A stretch of DNA of 64,000 nucleotides from Prevotella sp. (GCA_017651265.1 JAGCDO010000026.1:1-64000), one strand, 5' to 3'. Positions 8,473-18,950 are shown, numbered from the stretch's first letter. Translations and numbers: made by a program. The notes: generated by a model not told the origin, from the sequence alone.

Positions 8473-9000
8473 TTATAGGTTTAATAGTTCGCGCAGCTTG
8501 GCTACGCTGATTTTGATCTTCTCGTAGTTGTCCATCAGGTTCACATCAAGCACATGCTTGGCCTGCAGGTAATATTGTTCACGCTTGTCGAGCTGCTCAC
8601 GGATATACTCCTGCATCTCTTCGGGCGTTTTGTTCTTCAGCAGCGGTCGTTCGGTCTTGCCGATTTTCAGATGACCGTACAGTACCTCGGGTGAGGCCTT
8701 CAGGTAAACGGTATCACCCTGAGCGTTCAAGTAGTCCATGTTATCATAGAAACAAGGGGTGCCACCGCCGCAGCTGATGATGACATCTTCGAACTCCGCC
8801 ACTTCGTGCAGCAAGTTGTGCTCGATCTTGCGGAATCCTTCTTCACCGCGTTCGGCGAAGATTTGCGGAACGGTTTTACGCATTCGACTCTCGATGTACC
8901 AGTCAAGGTCGTAGAAAGGGATATTCAGCTCCTTTGAAAGGGCCTTGCCGACTGTCGTCTTGCCGGCACCCATGTAGCCTATGATAATGATCCGCCTCAT
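8473..9000 (-). CDS. aroK: Shikimate kinase
   Basis: Cytosolic kinase of the chorismate pathway, 175 aa. Walker A is GYMGAGKTTVGKAL (residues 8-21); YDLDWYIE supplies the shikimate-binding Asp; CGGGTPCF is the conserved glycine-rich substrate loop; the LID arginine lies in KTERPLLKN. Its start overlaps the end of topA by 4 nt (ATGA), so the two are translationally coupled. Confidence 0.95.
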   Translation of the reverse strand: MRRIIIIGYMGAGKTTVGKALSKELNIPFYDLDWYIESRMRKTVPQIFAERGEEGFRKIEHNLLHEVAEFEDVIISCGGGTPCFYDNMDYLNAQGDTVYLKASPEVLYGHLKIGKTERPLLKNKTPEEMQEYIREQLDKREQYYLQAKHVLDVNLMDNYEKIKISVAKLRELLNL

Positions 9001-11321
9001 TTCTTTTTCGCGTTCTGCGCCTCAATCACGTGCATGCACTCTTCAAGAGTCAGTTCCGCAGCTTTGGCGTGCATGGCCTTTGGCAGTCGGTAGTTCTTAC
9101 CGTCGTAAGCAAGATAAGGACCATATCTTCCGTTGAGCACCTCCAGCTTAGGATCCTCTTCGAAGGACTTCAGGTGGCGCTGTGTCTCCTGCTTGCGCTT
9201 ATCTTCAATCAGCTGGATACATTCTTCAAGGCTGATGGTCATGGGGTCGGCTTCCTTCGGAAGAGAAACATACTTCTTGTCATGCAGCACATAAGGTCCG
9301 AAACGACCTGTACCGATAACCACATCACTGTTCTCGTAGGTGCCTACAGTACGGGGAAGACTGAACAGATCCAGTGCCTCGTCGAGCGTAATGGTCTCCA
9401 TGCTCTTTCCGGCAGGCAGCTGGGCGAAGCGCGGCTTCTCCTTATCTTCAGCGGTACCAATCTGGATGACTGGTCCAAAGCGGCCGATCTTGACAAATAC
9501 GGGCTTGCCGGTATTGGGATCTGTACCCAGTTCGCGTTCGCCAGCCTTATGCTCCTCGCGGGCATTCATGGTCTTCTCCACGGTGGGCTCAAAGTCCTTG
9601 TAGAACTTCTTGATCATACTGGTCCACTGCTTCCTGCCCTCGGCAATATCATCGAACTCCTTCTCCACCTTGGCAGTGAAATTGTAGTCCATAATCTGCG
9701 GGAAAAACTTCATCAGGAAATCGTTCACCACCATACCGATATCTGTGGGGAGCAGTTTTCCCTTGTCGCTTCCGGCCATTTCCTTACGACTTCTGGTTGT
9801 AACCTTGATGCCCTGAAGGATATCAATGGTGTATTTGCGCTCCTCACCTTTCTTGTCACCTTTCTGCACGTATTCACGCTGCTGAATGGTAGAGATGGTG
9901 GGGGCGTAAGTGGAAGGACGACCGATGCCCAGTTCCTCCAGCTTATGCACAAGAGAGGCTTCCGTATATCTGAGCGGACCTTGGGTGAATCGTTCCGTAG
10001 CACTGATCTCTCTGCGCTGAAGAACATTGCCGGTCTTCATCGGAGGCAGCACATGTGAGAAATCATCCTGGTTCTCATCCTCGTCGTTGGATTCGCGGTA
10101 AACCTTCAGGAAACCGTCGAATTTCACCACTTCACCCTGTGCGATGAAGGCATACGGTTGTGTATTGTTACCGTTGTTGATGCTGATCTCAGCTGTGGTC
10201 TTCTCTATCTGTGCATCTGCCATCTGTGAGGCAATGGTGCGCTTCCAGATCAGGTCATACAAACGACGTTCCTGAGCAGTACCTTCAATAGACGACTTGT
10301 TCATATAAGTAGGACGAATAGCCTCATGTGCCTCCTGAGCACCTTTCGAGTGCGTATGGAACTGTCGGGTATGACTGTATTCCTTACCCCACAGGTTTGT
10401 GATCTCTTCCTTGCTTGTACCCAGACAAAGAGAGGAGAGGTTCACAGAGTCGGTACGCATATAGGTGATATGTCCGTTCTCGTAGAGATGCTGAGCCACC
10501 ATCATGGTCTGACTTACCGTGAAGCCCAGCTTGCGGGCAGCTTCCTGCTGAAGGGTACTGGTGGTGAAGGGAGGAGCGGGGTTACGCTTCTGCGGTTTCT
10601 TCTGAATATCCTTCACCACAAACTCGCTCTCCTTGCAGATCTCCAGGAAAGCCATCACTTCGTCGTGTGTCTTGAACCGGGTGTCGAGCTCAGCCTTCAC
10701 CTCACTCTGCGAACCATCAGCATTTGTCAATCCGAAGATGGCGCTGACACGGTAGTAGGGCTCACTCTTGAAGTTCTGGATCTCGCGTTCACGCTCAACG
10801 ATCAGTCGAACGGCAACACTCTGTACACGACCGGCTGACAAGGCGGGCTTCACCTTTCGCCAAAGCACGGGAGAGAGCTTGAAGCCAACAAGGCGGTCGA
10901 GTACACGACGGGCCTGCTGGGCATTCACCAGGTTCATGTTCAGATGACGAGGATTCTCGATAGCAGCCAGAATGGCGGGTTTGGTAATCTCGTGGAAAAC
11001 GATACGGTTGGTTTTCTCTTCATCCAGTCCGAGCACTTCGCAAAGGTGCCATGAGATGGCTTCTCCTTCGCGGTCTTCATCGGAAGCCAGCCAGATGTTC
11101 TCTGCCTTCTTCGCGTTCGACTTCAGTTCGCTGACCAGTTTCTTCTTTTCATCAGGAATCTCGTAGTCAGGTTCCAGAGATTCCATCTCTATACTGATTT
11201 CTTTTTTCTTCAAGTCGCGGATATGCCCATAGCTCGACATCACCTTGAAATCCTCTCCTAAGAATTTCTCAATTGTCTTAGCCTTTGCCGGGCTCTCTAC
11301 AATGACCAGATTCTTCTGCAT
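8997..11321 (-). CDS. topA: DNA topoisomerase I (type IA)
   Basis: Relaxes negative supercoils. The Toprim domain starts at once (LVIVESPAKAKTIEKFLG, then SDEDREGEAISWHL with the DxD metal site). The active-site tyrosine is in HITYMRTDSVNLS. The C terminus has no zinc-finger cysteine clusters; it carries repeated Topo_C units seen as KIGRFGPVIQIG, GTGRFGPYVLH and GRYGPYLAYDG, a common Bacteroidota form. 774 aa. It heads the operon with aroK, speA and argB. A TACTTTTG box at 11348-11355 on the minus strand may be its -7 element. Confidence 0.96.
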   Translation of the reverse strand: MQKNLVIVESPAKAKTIEKFLGEDFKVMSSYGHIRDLKKKEISIEMESLEPDYEIPDEKKKLVSELKSNAKKAENIWLASDEDREGEAISWHLCEVLGLDEEKTNRIVFHEITKPAILAAIENPRHLNMNLVNAQQARRVLDRLVGFKLSPVLWRKVKPALSAGRVQSVAVRLIVEREREIQNFKSEPYYRVSAIFGLTNADGSQSEVKAELDTRFKTHDEVMAFLEICKESEFVVKDIQKKPQKRNPAPPFTTSTLQQEAARKLGFTVSQTMMVAQHLYENGHITYMRTDSVNLSSLCLGTSKEEITNLWGKEYSHTRQFHTHSKGAQEAHEAIRPTYMNKSSIEGTAQERRLYDLIWKRTIASQMADAQIEKTTAEISINNGNNTQPYAFIAQGEVVKFDGFLKVYRESNDEDENQDDFSHVLPPMKTGNVLQRREISATERFTQGPLRYTEASLVHKLEELGIGRPSTYAPTISTIQQREYVQKGDKKGEERKYTIDILQGIKVTTRSRKEMAGSDKGKLLPTDIGMVVNDFLMKFFPQIMDYNFTAKVEKEFDDIAEGRKQWTSMIKKFYKDFEPTVEKTMNAREEHKAGERELGTDPNTGKPVFVKIGRFGPVIQIGTAEDKEKPRFAQLPAGKSMETITLDEALDLFSLPRTVGTYENSDVVIGTGRFGPYVLHDKKYVSLPKEADPMTISLEECIQLIEDKRKQETQRHLKSFEEDPKLEVLNGRYGPYLAYDGKNYRLPKAMHAKAAELTLEECMHVIEAQNAKKK

Positions 11322-11441
11322 AATGATATTAATTTGATTTTGGGATGCAAAAGTAGATAAAAACTTTGCATATACCTTATTATATATATGATTTTTTAGT
11401 TATTTTAATACTTTGGCAGTCATTGACTTGTTGTGAGATAC

Positions 11442-11468
11442 AAAAAAAGGTGTGTCGATTGACACACC
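11442..11468 (-). terminator. Terminator of pnp
   Basis: Minus strand: GGTGTGTC (11461-11468 in reverse) and GACACACC (11449-11456) form a perfect 8-bp stem with a 4-nt loop, followed by seven U residues. It lies 26 nt after the pnp stop. Confidence 0.92.
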
Positions 11469-11494
11469 TTTCTGTTATTTCTTCCCACAAAGAA

Positions 11495-13834
11495 TTAGAA
11501 ATCCATGTGGTCAAGAGAGTCGTTGAAATCCTTCGGCTCATGATCAGCGGGATCATGATACTCGTTGAAAGACTCCTGCTTCGGCTCGTGGCTGCGCTCA
11601 CCTTTCTCGTGACGGCCACCACCGCGGCGCTCATCTCTGTTGCGACCACCACGACGGTCGGGACGCTCAGGACGAGGACGGCGCTCACGCTCTACATATC
11701 CCTCTGGTTTCGGGATCAGCACGCGGTGACTGAGCTTGTACTTACCTGTCTTCGGATCAATCTCAAGGAGTTTCACAGTGATCTTGTCACCTTCCTTCAG
11801 ACCAGCCTCCTCAACAGTCTCCAGACGCTTCCAGTCGATCTCGCTGATGTGCAGCAGACCGTCCTTACCAGGCAGGATCTCTACGAAGCAGCCATAAGGC
11901 ATGATGGAACGAACCGTTCCCTCATAGATCTCACCCACCTCAGGAACAGCCACGATGGCACGGATCTTGCGGATGGCAGCATCGATAGCATCCTTGTTCG
12001 GAGCGCTTACCTGAACCTTACCAACACCGTCTGCCTCATCGATAACGATGGTAGCACCTGTCTCTTCCTGCATCTGCTGGATAATCTTTCCGCCAGGACC
12101 AATCACAGCACCGATGAACTCCTTCGGAATCTCGAAGGCCTCGATACGAGGTACATGCGGCTTCAGTTCAGCACGCGGCTCAGCGATGGTCTCTGTAATC
12201 TTACCGAGGATATACTCACGACCGGCCTTAGCCTGCATGAGGGCCTTCTCCAGAATGTCAAACGACAGACCGTCGCACTTGATATCCATCTGAGTAGCGG
12301 TCAGACCGTCCTTCGTACCGGTGGTCTTGAAGTCCATATCACCCAGGTGATCCTCATCACCCAGAATATCGCTCAGCACAGCATACTTGTCTTCTCCAGG
12401 ATTCTTGATCAGACCCATGGCAATACCGCTGACGGGCTTCTTCATGGGAACACCTGCATCCATCAATGCCAGTGTACCAGCACATACTGTAGCCATGGAA
12501 GAAGAACCGTTAGACTCCAGGATCTGAGATACCAGACGTACGGTGTAGGGGAACTCCTCAGGAATCTGACCCTTCAGACCGCGCCAAGCCAGATGACCAT
12601 GACCAATCTCACGGCGACCTACGCCACGCTGTGCCTTGGCCTCACCAGTACAGAACGGGGGGAAGTTATAATGAAGCAGGAAACGCATATAACCGCGCTC
12701 CAGCACATCGTCAACCAGTTTCTCATCGAGCTTTGTACCCAGTGTACAGGTAGAAAGACTCTGTGTCTCACCACGGGTGAAGATAGCACTTCCGTGAGGC
12801 ATGGGCAGTGGAGACACCTCGCACCAGATAGGACGGATCTCATCGCACTTACGACCATCGAGGCGGATACCCTCGTCCAAGATGCAACGGCGCATAGCGT
12901 CGCGCTCCACATCGTGGTAGTAACGCTCCATCATGGCCTCGTAATCTTCCTTCGAGATCTCAGAATCCTCAGGAAGCTCTTCCAGGAACTTCTCCTTGAA
13001 GTCGGCCAGCAGCTTCTCGAAGGCCTCGGCACGAGCCTGCTTCTCCAAAGCCTGCTTGGTGATATCGTAGGCCGACTGGTAGAGCTCCTTGTTCATGCGC
13101 TCACGCAGTGCCTCGTCGTTGATCTCATGGTCATACTCACGCTTCACATCCTTGCCGAGCTCCTTGCTCAGTTCGGTCTGCAGCTCGCACATCGGCTTGA
13201 TGGCAGCCATGGCAGCCTTCAGGGCACCGATCATATCCTGCTCGCTCACCTCTTTCATCTCACCTTCCACCATCATGATGTTCTCGGCAGAAGCACCAAC
13301 CATGATGTCCATGTCGGCTTCCTTCATCTGCTCGAAGGTGGGGTTGATGACGTACTCGCCATTGATGCGAGCCACGCGAACCTCAGAAATGGGGCATTCG
13401 AAAGGAATATCTGAGCAAGCCAAAGCGGCTGAAGCAGCGAATCCGGCCAAAGCATCGGGTTGATCTACTCCGTCGGCTGAGAGCAGCATAACGTTTACAA
13501 ACACCTCAGCGTGATAGTTTGAGGGGAAAAGGGGACGAAGCACACGGTCAACCAGACGTGAGGTAAGAATCTCATTGTCGCTGGCCTTGCCTTCGCGCTT
13601 CGTAAATCCGCCGGGGAAACGTCCGGCAGCGGAGTACTGTTCTCTGTAGTCAACCTGCAAAGGCATAAAATCTGTTCCGGGAACTGCATCCTTTGCTGCA
13701 CAGACGGTGGCGAGCAACACGGTGTTGTTCATACGCAGAACAACGCTTCCATCGGTCTGTTTTGCCACTTTCCCGGTTTCAATGGTGATGGTTCTTCCAT
13801 CAGCCAATTGAAGGGTTTTCGTAATTACGTTCAT
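11495..13834 (-). CDS. pnp: Polyribonucleotide nucleotidyltransferase (PNPase)
   Basis: Phosphorolytic 3'-5' exoribonuclease of RNA turnover. Two RNase PH-like cores are present (first: [21 protein letters not shown]; second, catalytic: [20 protein letters not shown] and [21 protein letters not shown], with the acidic catalytic residues). They are followed by KH ([21 protein letters not shown]) and S1 ([20 protein letters not shown]). After S1 there is an Arg/Gly-rich tail ([20 protein letters not shown]) and an acidic end, extra to the E. coli enzyme and common in this phylum. 779 aa. It has its own promoter and terminator. Confidence 0.97.
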   Translation of the reverse strand: MNVITKTLQLADGRTITIETGKVAKQTDGSVVLRMNNTVLLATVCAAKDAVPGTDFMPLQVDYREQYSAAGRFPGGFTKREGKASDNEILTSRLVDRVLRPLFPSNYHAEVFVNVMLLSADGVDQPDALAGFAASAALACSDIPFECPISEVRVARINGEYVINPTFEQMKEADMDIMVGASAENIMMVEGEMKEVSEQDMIGALKAAMAAIKPMCELQTELSKELGKDVKREYDHEINDEALRERMNKELYQSAYDITKQALEKQARAEAFEKLLADFKEKFLEELPEDSEISKEDYEAMMERYYHDVERDAMRRCILDEGIRLDGRKCDEIRPIWCEVSPLPMPHGSAIFTRGETQSLSTCTLGTKLDEKLVDDVLERGYMRFLLHYNFPPFCTGEAKAQRGVGRREIGHGHLAWRGLKGQIPEEFPYTVRLVSQILESNGSSSMATVCAGTLALMDAGVPMKKPVSGIAMGLIKNPGEDKYAVLSDILGDEDHLGDMDFKTTGTKDGLTATQMDIKCDGLSFDILEKALMQAKAGREYILGKITETIAEPRAELKPHVPRIEAFEIPKEFIGAVIGPGGKIIQQMQEETGATIVIDEADGVGKVQVSAPNKDAIDAAIRKIRAIVAVPEVGEIYEGTVRSIMPYGCFVEILPGKDGLLHISEIDWKRLETVEEAGLKEGDKITVKLLEIDPKTGKYKLSHRVLIPKPEGYVERERRPRPERPDRRGGRNRDERRGGGRHEKGERSHEPKQESFNEYHDPADHEPKDFNDSLDHMDF

Positions 13835-13867
13835 CTAAAAATACTTATTGTTTTAACTTACATCAAA

Positions 13868-13891
13868 TGCGCAAAGACACTTCGTTGCGCA
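13868..13891 (-). promoter_or_regulatory. 5' leader hairpin of pnp
   Basis: TGCGCAA (13868-13874) and TTGCGCA (13885-13891) form a 7-bp stem in the untranslated leader between the -7 box and the pnp start. In Enterobacteria pnp is autoregulated through a leader hairpin; whether this one acts similarly is inference. Confidence 0.4.
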
Positions 13892-13902
13892 AAAAATCCG
13901 TG

Positions 13903-13930
13903 CAAAGATAAGGAAAAGTAAGCGAACAAA
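13903..13930 (-). promoter_or_regulatory. Promoter of pnp
   Basis: Minus-strand TATCTTTG at 13910-13903 with TTTG at 13930-13927, a 16-bp gap that is shorter than the usual 19-21. The -7 box is an exact match. Confidence 0.5.
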
Positions 13931-13996
13931 CGAATAAATGCGGGAATATTATCTTTTTTTACCATTTAAAAGGTACACGCAAGGGAAAAGAAGGGT

Positions 13997-14887
13997 TTAC
14001 CACGTCTTGGTAACCCAATCAATGTGCTGCTGAGTGATTACCTTCTTTCCTGCCTGTTCTTCCACGACAGTGGCCAATACACTGCGAGGCCAGCCGTCTT
14101 CGAAATAGGCATATTCGTAGTGATAACTTGTCAGACTTCCATCGTCATTCTTATCTTCGAGTTCGATGTATATCTGATACTCATCTTCATCGGAATCCTC
14201 ATCATCTTCCAATGCACCGGCATGAACTTGGTAGTAACATGACCGCCCATCTTTTTCGACAGTGGACTCACCCATGGGAAAGGAATGCCCGTGGAAGGAG
14301 AATAATAAGTTCAACGGTGCAAACAATTCAGTCATCTTTTCCTTAGTGCCTACCATTTCATTGTATTGTTCTTTCAGTTTTTTTATTAGTTCTTCCTTAG
14401 ACTGTCGTGCATAGAGTTCGGGATGATTGAAATAGCTCGAGTCAATGAGTTTCTTCATGACATCGAATCCTATCTTATATCTTTCTTTCCAGTTATCTAC
14501 CCCTTGGAAACAACCCAATTCATCGGTAGAAAAGAGCACTTTACTTCCCAATGCCATACGCGAAGCCATTAAGAGCAATTGACCCTGAATGGACAGTGAA
14601 TCGCGTTTCCACACATCAGTGAAAACCAATTCCATCTTATAACCCTTTTTCGTCGAGTCTGTCACGCAGATGCGGAAATCACCCCCCGAACCATCTATGA
14701 TGGTAGTGTCTCCATTTACTATTTCTCCAACCACTTCTGATAATCGGTACTCTAGGGTATCAGTCTTGCTGAACCATCCAATAACATGAACCTGGGAATC
14801 TAATTCCGAAGCATCTACATTGATTTGTGCATGAACAGTTGACGTCAGTAACAATAGGGAAACCCCTAAAAGAATTCTTTTCATCAT
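13997..14887 (-). CDS. Secreted protein of unknown function
   Basis: 296 aa with a clear Sec signal (KRILLGVSLLLLTSTVHAQ, cleavage after residue ~21). The mature protein is mixed alpha/beta with charged helices (SKEELIKKLKEQYNEMVGTKEKM) and a very acidic stretch (ALEDDEDSDEDEYQIYIELEDKN, given here in part only as DDEDSDEDE). I do not recognise a family. It has its own promoter (14962-14992) and stands alone between pnp and the GH115 gene, divergent from the latter. Confidence 0.7.
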   Translation of the reverse strand: MMKRILLGVSLLLLTSTVHAQINVDASELDSQVHVIGWFSKTDTLEYRLSEVVGEIVNGDTTIIDGSGGDFRICVTDSTKKGYKMELVFTDVWKRDSLSIQGQLLLMASRMALGSKVLFSTDELGCFQGVDNWKERYKIGFDVMKKLIDSSYFNHPELYARQSKEELIKKLKEQYNEMVGTKEKMTELFAPLNLLFSFHGHSFPMGESTVEKDGRSCYYQVHAGALEDDEDSDEDEYQIYIELEDKNDDGSLTSYHYEYAYFEDGWPRSVLATVVEEQAGKKVITQQHIDWVTKTW

Positions 14888-14961
14888 CGTTTTGTCAATT
14901 TGTAATTAAAATTTTGATTTGTTGAATAAAAGGGATTCTTACCCCTTCCTGAAAACGCGGG

Positions 14962-14992
14962 CAAAGGTAAACAATTATTAGATACCGACAAA
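14962..14992 (-). promoter_or_regulatory. Promoter of the secreted protein gene
   Basis: Minus-strand TTTG (14992-14989), 19-bp spacer, TACCTTTG (14969-14962). Confidence 0.65.
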
Positions 14993-15123
14993 GAAATACG
15001 AGGAAATGATTCTACGGAAACGAAGAAAGGAGTCTTTTTACCGGTGAAAAGGAACAATCATCTGTTGAAACCGTTGCAAATGTTTTTGAATTTGTATCAT
15101 GAGCAACATTCTTTTCCTTGAGA

Positions 15124-15155
15124 TTTGACAAATAAGAAGAAAAAACTTATCTTTG
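15124..15155 (+). promoter_or_regulatory. Promoter of the GH115 gene
   Basis: TTTG (15124-15127), 20-bp spacer, TATCTTTG (15148-15155). The ATG at 15181 gives a leader of roughly 20 nt. Confidence 0.7.
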
Positions 15156-15180
15156 CATCCAAACAAACCCATAAAACAAT

Positions 15181-17703
15181 ATGAGAACTTATTATCCAAT
15201 CTTACGTACCTTCTGCCTGGTTGTTGCACTGTTTGTAACGAGCCACCTCATGGCGGCAGAACCATTTGTGAGTTTCAGTAATGGTGATATCCAGCTGAAT
15301 AACAACAATTCCGTAAAAATCCATTATGACAGTAACGACTTGAAAGGCGTGAGCATTGCTGCACGGAACCTGCAATCCGACTTGCAGAAGGTGTGCGGCG
15401 GGCAGATCACCTTCTCTTCCGCTTCCGATGCTAACATTATCGTCGGAACCATCGGGCATTCTGCAGCTGTCGACCAGCTGGTGAAAGCCAAGAAAATTGA
15501 TGGAAAGGCGCTGAAGGGTAAGCTCGAGAAATACATCATCACAACCATCGGTCAGCAACTCGTCATTGCAGGCAGCGATCGCCGAGGCACCATCTTCGGC
15601 ATCTACGAACTGTCCCAGCAACTGGGCGTGTCTCCATGGTATTATTGGGCCGACGTTCCCGTTGTCCATCATGATAAGATTTTTGTCAAAAACGGCGTTT
15701 TCACCGATGGAGAGCCCGTGGTTAGATACCGTGGAATCTTCATCAACGATGAGGCTCCTTGTCTGACGTCTTGGGTGAAGAACACCTTCGGCACCGATTA
15801 CGGCGGTCATGATTTCTACGAGAAAGTGTTTGAGCTGATTCTCCGTCTGAAGGGTAATTTCCTGTGGCCCGCCATGTGGGGCTGGGCTTTCTATGCTGAT
15901 GACCCCGAGAATGGTAAACTGGCCGATGAAATGGGCGTTGTTATCGGAACCTCTCATCATGAGCCGATGGCTCGTAACCATCAGGAATGGGCTCGCAATC
16001 GTGAAGAGAACGGTGCGTGGGATTACCAGAAAAACAAGGAAACGCTCGATAAGTTCTTCCGTGAGGGTATTGAGCGGGCAAAAGGAACAGAAGACCTGAT
16101 TACCATTGGTATGCGTGGTGATGGTGACGAGGCGATGAGCGCTGAGGCCGATACCAAGCTCTTGGAGGATATTGTGAAGAACCAACGGCGCATCATCCAG
16201 GAAGTGACTAAGCGCCCGGCCAAGGAAACACCGCAGGTATGGGCTTTGTATAAGGAGGTGCTGGAGTATTACGATAAAGGTATGACTGTGCCTGATGATG
16301 TGCTCATCCTGTTGTGCGATGATAACTGGGGTAATGTGCGCCGTGTACCGAAGGCACAGGAACGCAATCATCCCGGTGGCTGGGGTCTCTACTACCATGT
16401 TGACTATGTGGGCGCGCCCCGAAACTCCAAGTGGCTCAATGTTACTCCTTCTCAGAATATGTGGGAGCAGCTGCAGCTGGCCTATCAGTACGGTATCGAC
16501 CGTTTGTGGGTGCTGAATGTAGGCGACATCAAGCCCATGGAATATCCCATCACCTTGTTCATGGACATGGCTTGGAACCCGAATTCCGTCAGTGTAAACG
16601 TATCCGACAGTCATACCACCGCTTTCTGTCGTCAGCTGTGGGGTGAGGAGCAGGCTGAAGAGGCTGCCCGTATCCTGAACCTCTGCTGCAAATACAACGG
16701 TAGGGTAACGGCAGAGATGCTTACCGCCAACACCTATAACGTGGAGACAGGCGACTGGCAGCGTGCAGTGAATGAATACCTTGAGTTGGAGAATGCTGCG
16801 CTGCAGCAGTTCCTCACACTGCGTGAAGACCAGCGTGACAGCTACCGTCAGATCATCCTCTTCCCCGTGCAGGCCATGAGTAACATCTATCAGATGTATT
16901 ATGCCCAGGCCATGAACCAGAAGCTCTATAAGGAGGGTAATCCTGATGCCAACCTGTGGGCCGACAAGGTGGAAGCAGCTTTCCATCGTGACTCAGTGCT
17001 GTGTGCCCAGTATAACCACGAGATTGCCAACGGCAAATGGAACGGTATGATGACCCAGAAGCACATTGGCTATATGAGTTGGAACGATAACTTCCCCAAA
17101 GACCGTCTGCCAAGGATCTCCCGTTTCAAGGAGTCCGATGAAACCGGTGGTTTCAGCTTCACAGAGAAGAATGGTTATGTGGCCATGGAAGCTGAGCATT
17201 TCTGGGAGAAGAAAGATGCGAAACAGGCACAGTGGACCGTTATTCCTTTCATGGGCAGAACGCTGAGCGGGTTGTCATTGATGCCTTATACAGCAAGTAC
17301 CGACGATGCCTCTCTATCGTACCGTTTCACCTTATCTGAGTCGAAGAAACAACTGCAGGAAGTGAAGGTCATTGTCGTGGTGAAGTCAACCCTTGACTAT
17401 ATGGATAAGGGCGGAATGGAATATACCGTATCCATCGACGGCCAAGCGGCTCAGACAGTCAATTTCAACGAGAAGCTGAACGAGAAGCCCGAGAACATCT
17501 ACAGCGTCTATTACCCCACCGTAGCACTCCGTGTAGTATCCAGTACGATACAACTGCCGTTGGGTAACCCCAGCGACGGCTGGCACACTGTAACGATTCA
17601 TCCCAAGGATCCGGCCATAGTCTTCGAGAAGGTCATCATCGACTGCGGAGGCTATCAGTCGTCTTTCCTGTTCATGGATGAGAGTCAGAAGACAAAGAAA
17701 TAG
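15181..17703 (+). CDS. GH115 xylan alpha-1,2-glucuronidase
   Basis: Exported enzyme (signal peptide to about residue 25, ending LMAAE) that removes glucuronic or 4-O-methylglucuronic acid side chains from xylan. The 840-aa product shows GH115 landmarks: GTIFGIYELSQQLGVSPWYYWADVP (quoted in part: LGVSPWYYWADVP), RYRGIFINDEAPCL, LKGNFLWPAMWGWAF, VVIGTSHHEPMARN and TIGMRGDGDEAM. The C-terminal GH115_C domain with the MEAEHFW start follows. It ends with TAG. Nearby acetylesterase-like genes (22.8-25.2 kb) fit a hemicellulose-degrading neighbourhood, but no SusC/SusD pair lies in the window. Confidence 0.93.
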   Translation: MRTYYPILRTFCLVVALFVTSHLMAAEPFVSFSNGDIQLNNNNSVKIHYDSNDLKGVSIAARNLQSDLQKVCGGQITFSSASDANIIVGTIGHSAAVDQLVKAKKIDGKALKGKLEKYIITTIGQQLVIAGSDRRGTIFGIYELSQQLGVSPWYYWADVPVVHHDKIFVKNGVFTDGEPVVRYRGIFINDEAPCLTSWVKNTFGTDYGGHDFYEKVFELILRLKGNFLWPAMWGWAFYADDPENGKLADEMGVVIGTSHHEPMARNHQEWARNREENGAWDYQKNKETLDKFFREGIERAKGTEDLITIGMRGDGDEAMSAEADTKLLEDIVKNQRRIIQEVTKRPAKETPQVWALYKEVLEYYDKGMTVPDDVLILLCDDNWGNVRRVPKAQERNHPGGWGLYYHVDYVGAPRNSKWLNVTPSQNMWEQLQLAYQYGIDRLWVLNVGDIKPMEYPITLFMDMAWNPNSVSVNVSDSHTTAFCRQLWGEEQAEEAARILNLCCKYNGRVTAEMLTANTYNVETGDWQRAVNEYLELENAALQQFLTLREDQRDSYRQIILFPVQAMSNIYQMYYAQAMNQKLYKEGNPDANLWADKVEAAFHRDSVLCAQYNHEIANGKWNGMMTQKHIGYMSWNDNFPKDRLPRISRFKESDETGGFSFTEKNGYVAMEAEHFWEKKDAKQAQWTVIPFMGRTLSGLSLMPYTASTDDASLSYRFTLSESKKQLQEVKVIVVVKSTLDYMDKGGMEYTVSIDGQAAQTVNFNEKLNEKPENIYSVYYPTVALRVVSSTIQLPLGNPSDGWHTVTIHPKDPAIVFEKVIIDCGGYQSSFLFMDESQKTKK

Positions 17704-17719
17704 TTTGTTTTTTCGTTCA

Positions 17720-17754
17720 TTTGTGCGGTATGTCAAAAAAAAGATGTACCTTTG
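17720..17754 (+). promoter_or_regulatory. Promoter of the TlpA-like lipoprotein gene
   Basis: TACCTTTG at 17747-17754 with TTTG at 17720-17723 (23-bp spacer, slightly long). Expected transcription start is about 35 nt before the ATG at 17796. Confidence 0.5.
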
Positions 17755-17795
17755 TCCGCATATTATCAAAACTTAGAACAAAAATAGGAAAAGAT

Positions 17796-18950
17796 ATGAA
17801 AAGGACTATATTGAAGACACTGACCTTCGCTGTGGTCGCACTTACCCTCGGAGCCTGCTCTAAAGGACAGTTCCACATCAACGGAACCATTACCGAGGCC
17901 AAAGACTCCACGCTGTATTTCGAGAATATGAGTCTTGACGGAGCCGTGGTTATGGACTCTGTCAAACTCGATGAAACGGGCAGTTTCAGCTTCTCCGGTG
18001 ATGCTGCTGAGGCCCCCGAGTTCTATCGTCTGCGTATTGCCAATCAGATTATCAACCTCAGCATCGATTCCACCGAAACCGTTGGAATCAAGGCCGCCTA
18101 TCCTTCCATGGGCTTCAACTACGAGGTGAAGGGATCGGAGAACTGCAACAGAATCAAGGAGCTCGCCCAGAAGCAGATCGTCTTGCAGAACCGTGCCATT
18201 GCCTTGCAGCGCGACAATACCATGAGTCTTGAGGCTGCCAACGACAGTATTATGCGATTGGTGGAGATCTTCAAGGACGATGTGAAGCGTAACTATATCT
18301 ACAAGGAGCCGATGATGGCCTCCTCGTATTTCGCCCTGTTCCAGACGTTGGGTAACATGCTGATTTTCAATCCGCGCGAGAGCAAGGAAGACATCAAGGC
18401 CTTTGCCGCTGTGGCCACCAGCTGGGACACCTATTACCCCCACGCCCTTCGTGGACAGAACCTGCATAACATTGCCATTGAGGGCATGAAGAATGTGCGC
18501 ATCCTGGAAGGAAGGCGCCAGCAGTCATTCGAGCTGAGTCAGATTGCCACCACCTCCATCATCGATATTGAGCAGCCAGACAATAAAGGAGCCATCCGTC
18601 GTCTGAGCGACCTGAAAGGTAAGGTGGTGATACTCGACTTCCATGTGTTTGCCACGAAGGAGTCGGCAGCACGTATCATGAAGCTGCGTGATGTCTATAA
18701 CAAATACCATGCTCAGGGTTTGGAAATCTATCAGGTGTCGTTGGATTCCGATGAGCATTTCTGGAAGCAGCAGACTGCCGCTCTTCCTTGGATCAGCGTG
18801 CGTTTGGCTGATGGCTTGAATGCAGAGGAACTGGTGCACTACAATATCCAGGATCTGCCCACTTTCTTCCTGATCGACAAGACCAATTCACTCTATAAGC
18901 GCGATATTCAGATCAAAGATCTGGACAAAGAAATCCAGAGTTTACTGTAA
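17796..18950 (+). CDS. DUF4369/TlpA-like lipoprotein lacking the CXXC redox motif
   Basis: A lipoprotein (signal MKRTILKTLTFAVVALTLGAC, lipobox Cys near residue 21). An N-terminal DUF4369-like beta domain follows (FHINGTITEAKDSTLYFENM), a helical middle, then a thioredoxin-like fold (IRRLSDLKGKVVILDFHVFA...YHAQGLEIYQVSLDSDEHFW...DLPTFFLIDK). In active TlpA/ResA proteins the strand is followed by WCxxC; here the equivalent is FHVFATKESAARIM with no cysteine. It should therefore not be a thiol oxidoreductase. The upstream start at 17721 is rejected because it lies before the -7 box and lacks a signal. Confidence 0.8.
   Translation: MKRTILKTLTFAVVALTLGACSKGQFHINGTITEAKDSTLYFENMSLDGAVVMDSVKLDETGSFSFSGDAAEAPEFYRLRIANQIINLSIDSTETVGIKAAYPSMGFNYEVKGSENCNRIKELAQKQIVLQNRAIALQRDNTMSLEAANDSIMRLVEIFKDDVKRNYIYKEPMMASSYFALFQTLGNMLIFNPRESKEDIKAFAAVATSWDTYYPHALRGQNLHNIAIEGMKNVRILEGRRQQSFELSQIATTSIIDIEQPDNKGAIRRLSDLKGKVVILDFHVFATKESAARIMKLRDVYNKYHAQGLEIYQVSLDSDEHFWKQQTAALPWISVRLADGLNAEELVHYNIQDLPTFFLIDKTNSLYKRDIQIKDLDKEIQSLL

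Noticed and set aside
11366-13414. 682-codon plus-strand open frame opposite pnp
   Set aside because: It is the antisense shadow of pnp; the minus-strand frame has full PNPase, KH and S1 motifs and a terminator.
15202-16986. 594-codon minus-strand frame within the GH115 gene
   Set aside because: Antisense of a clear GH115 enzyme with signal peptide and promoter; no motif of its own.
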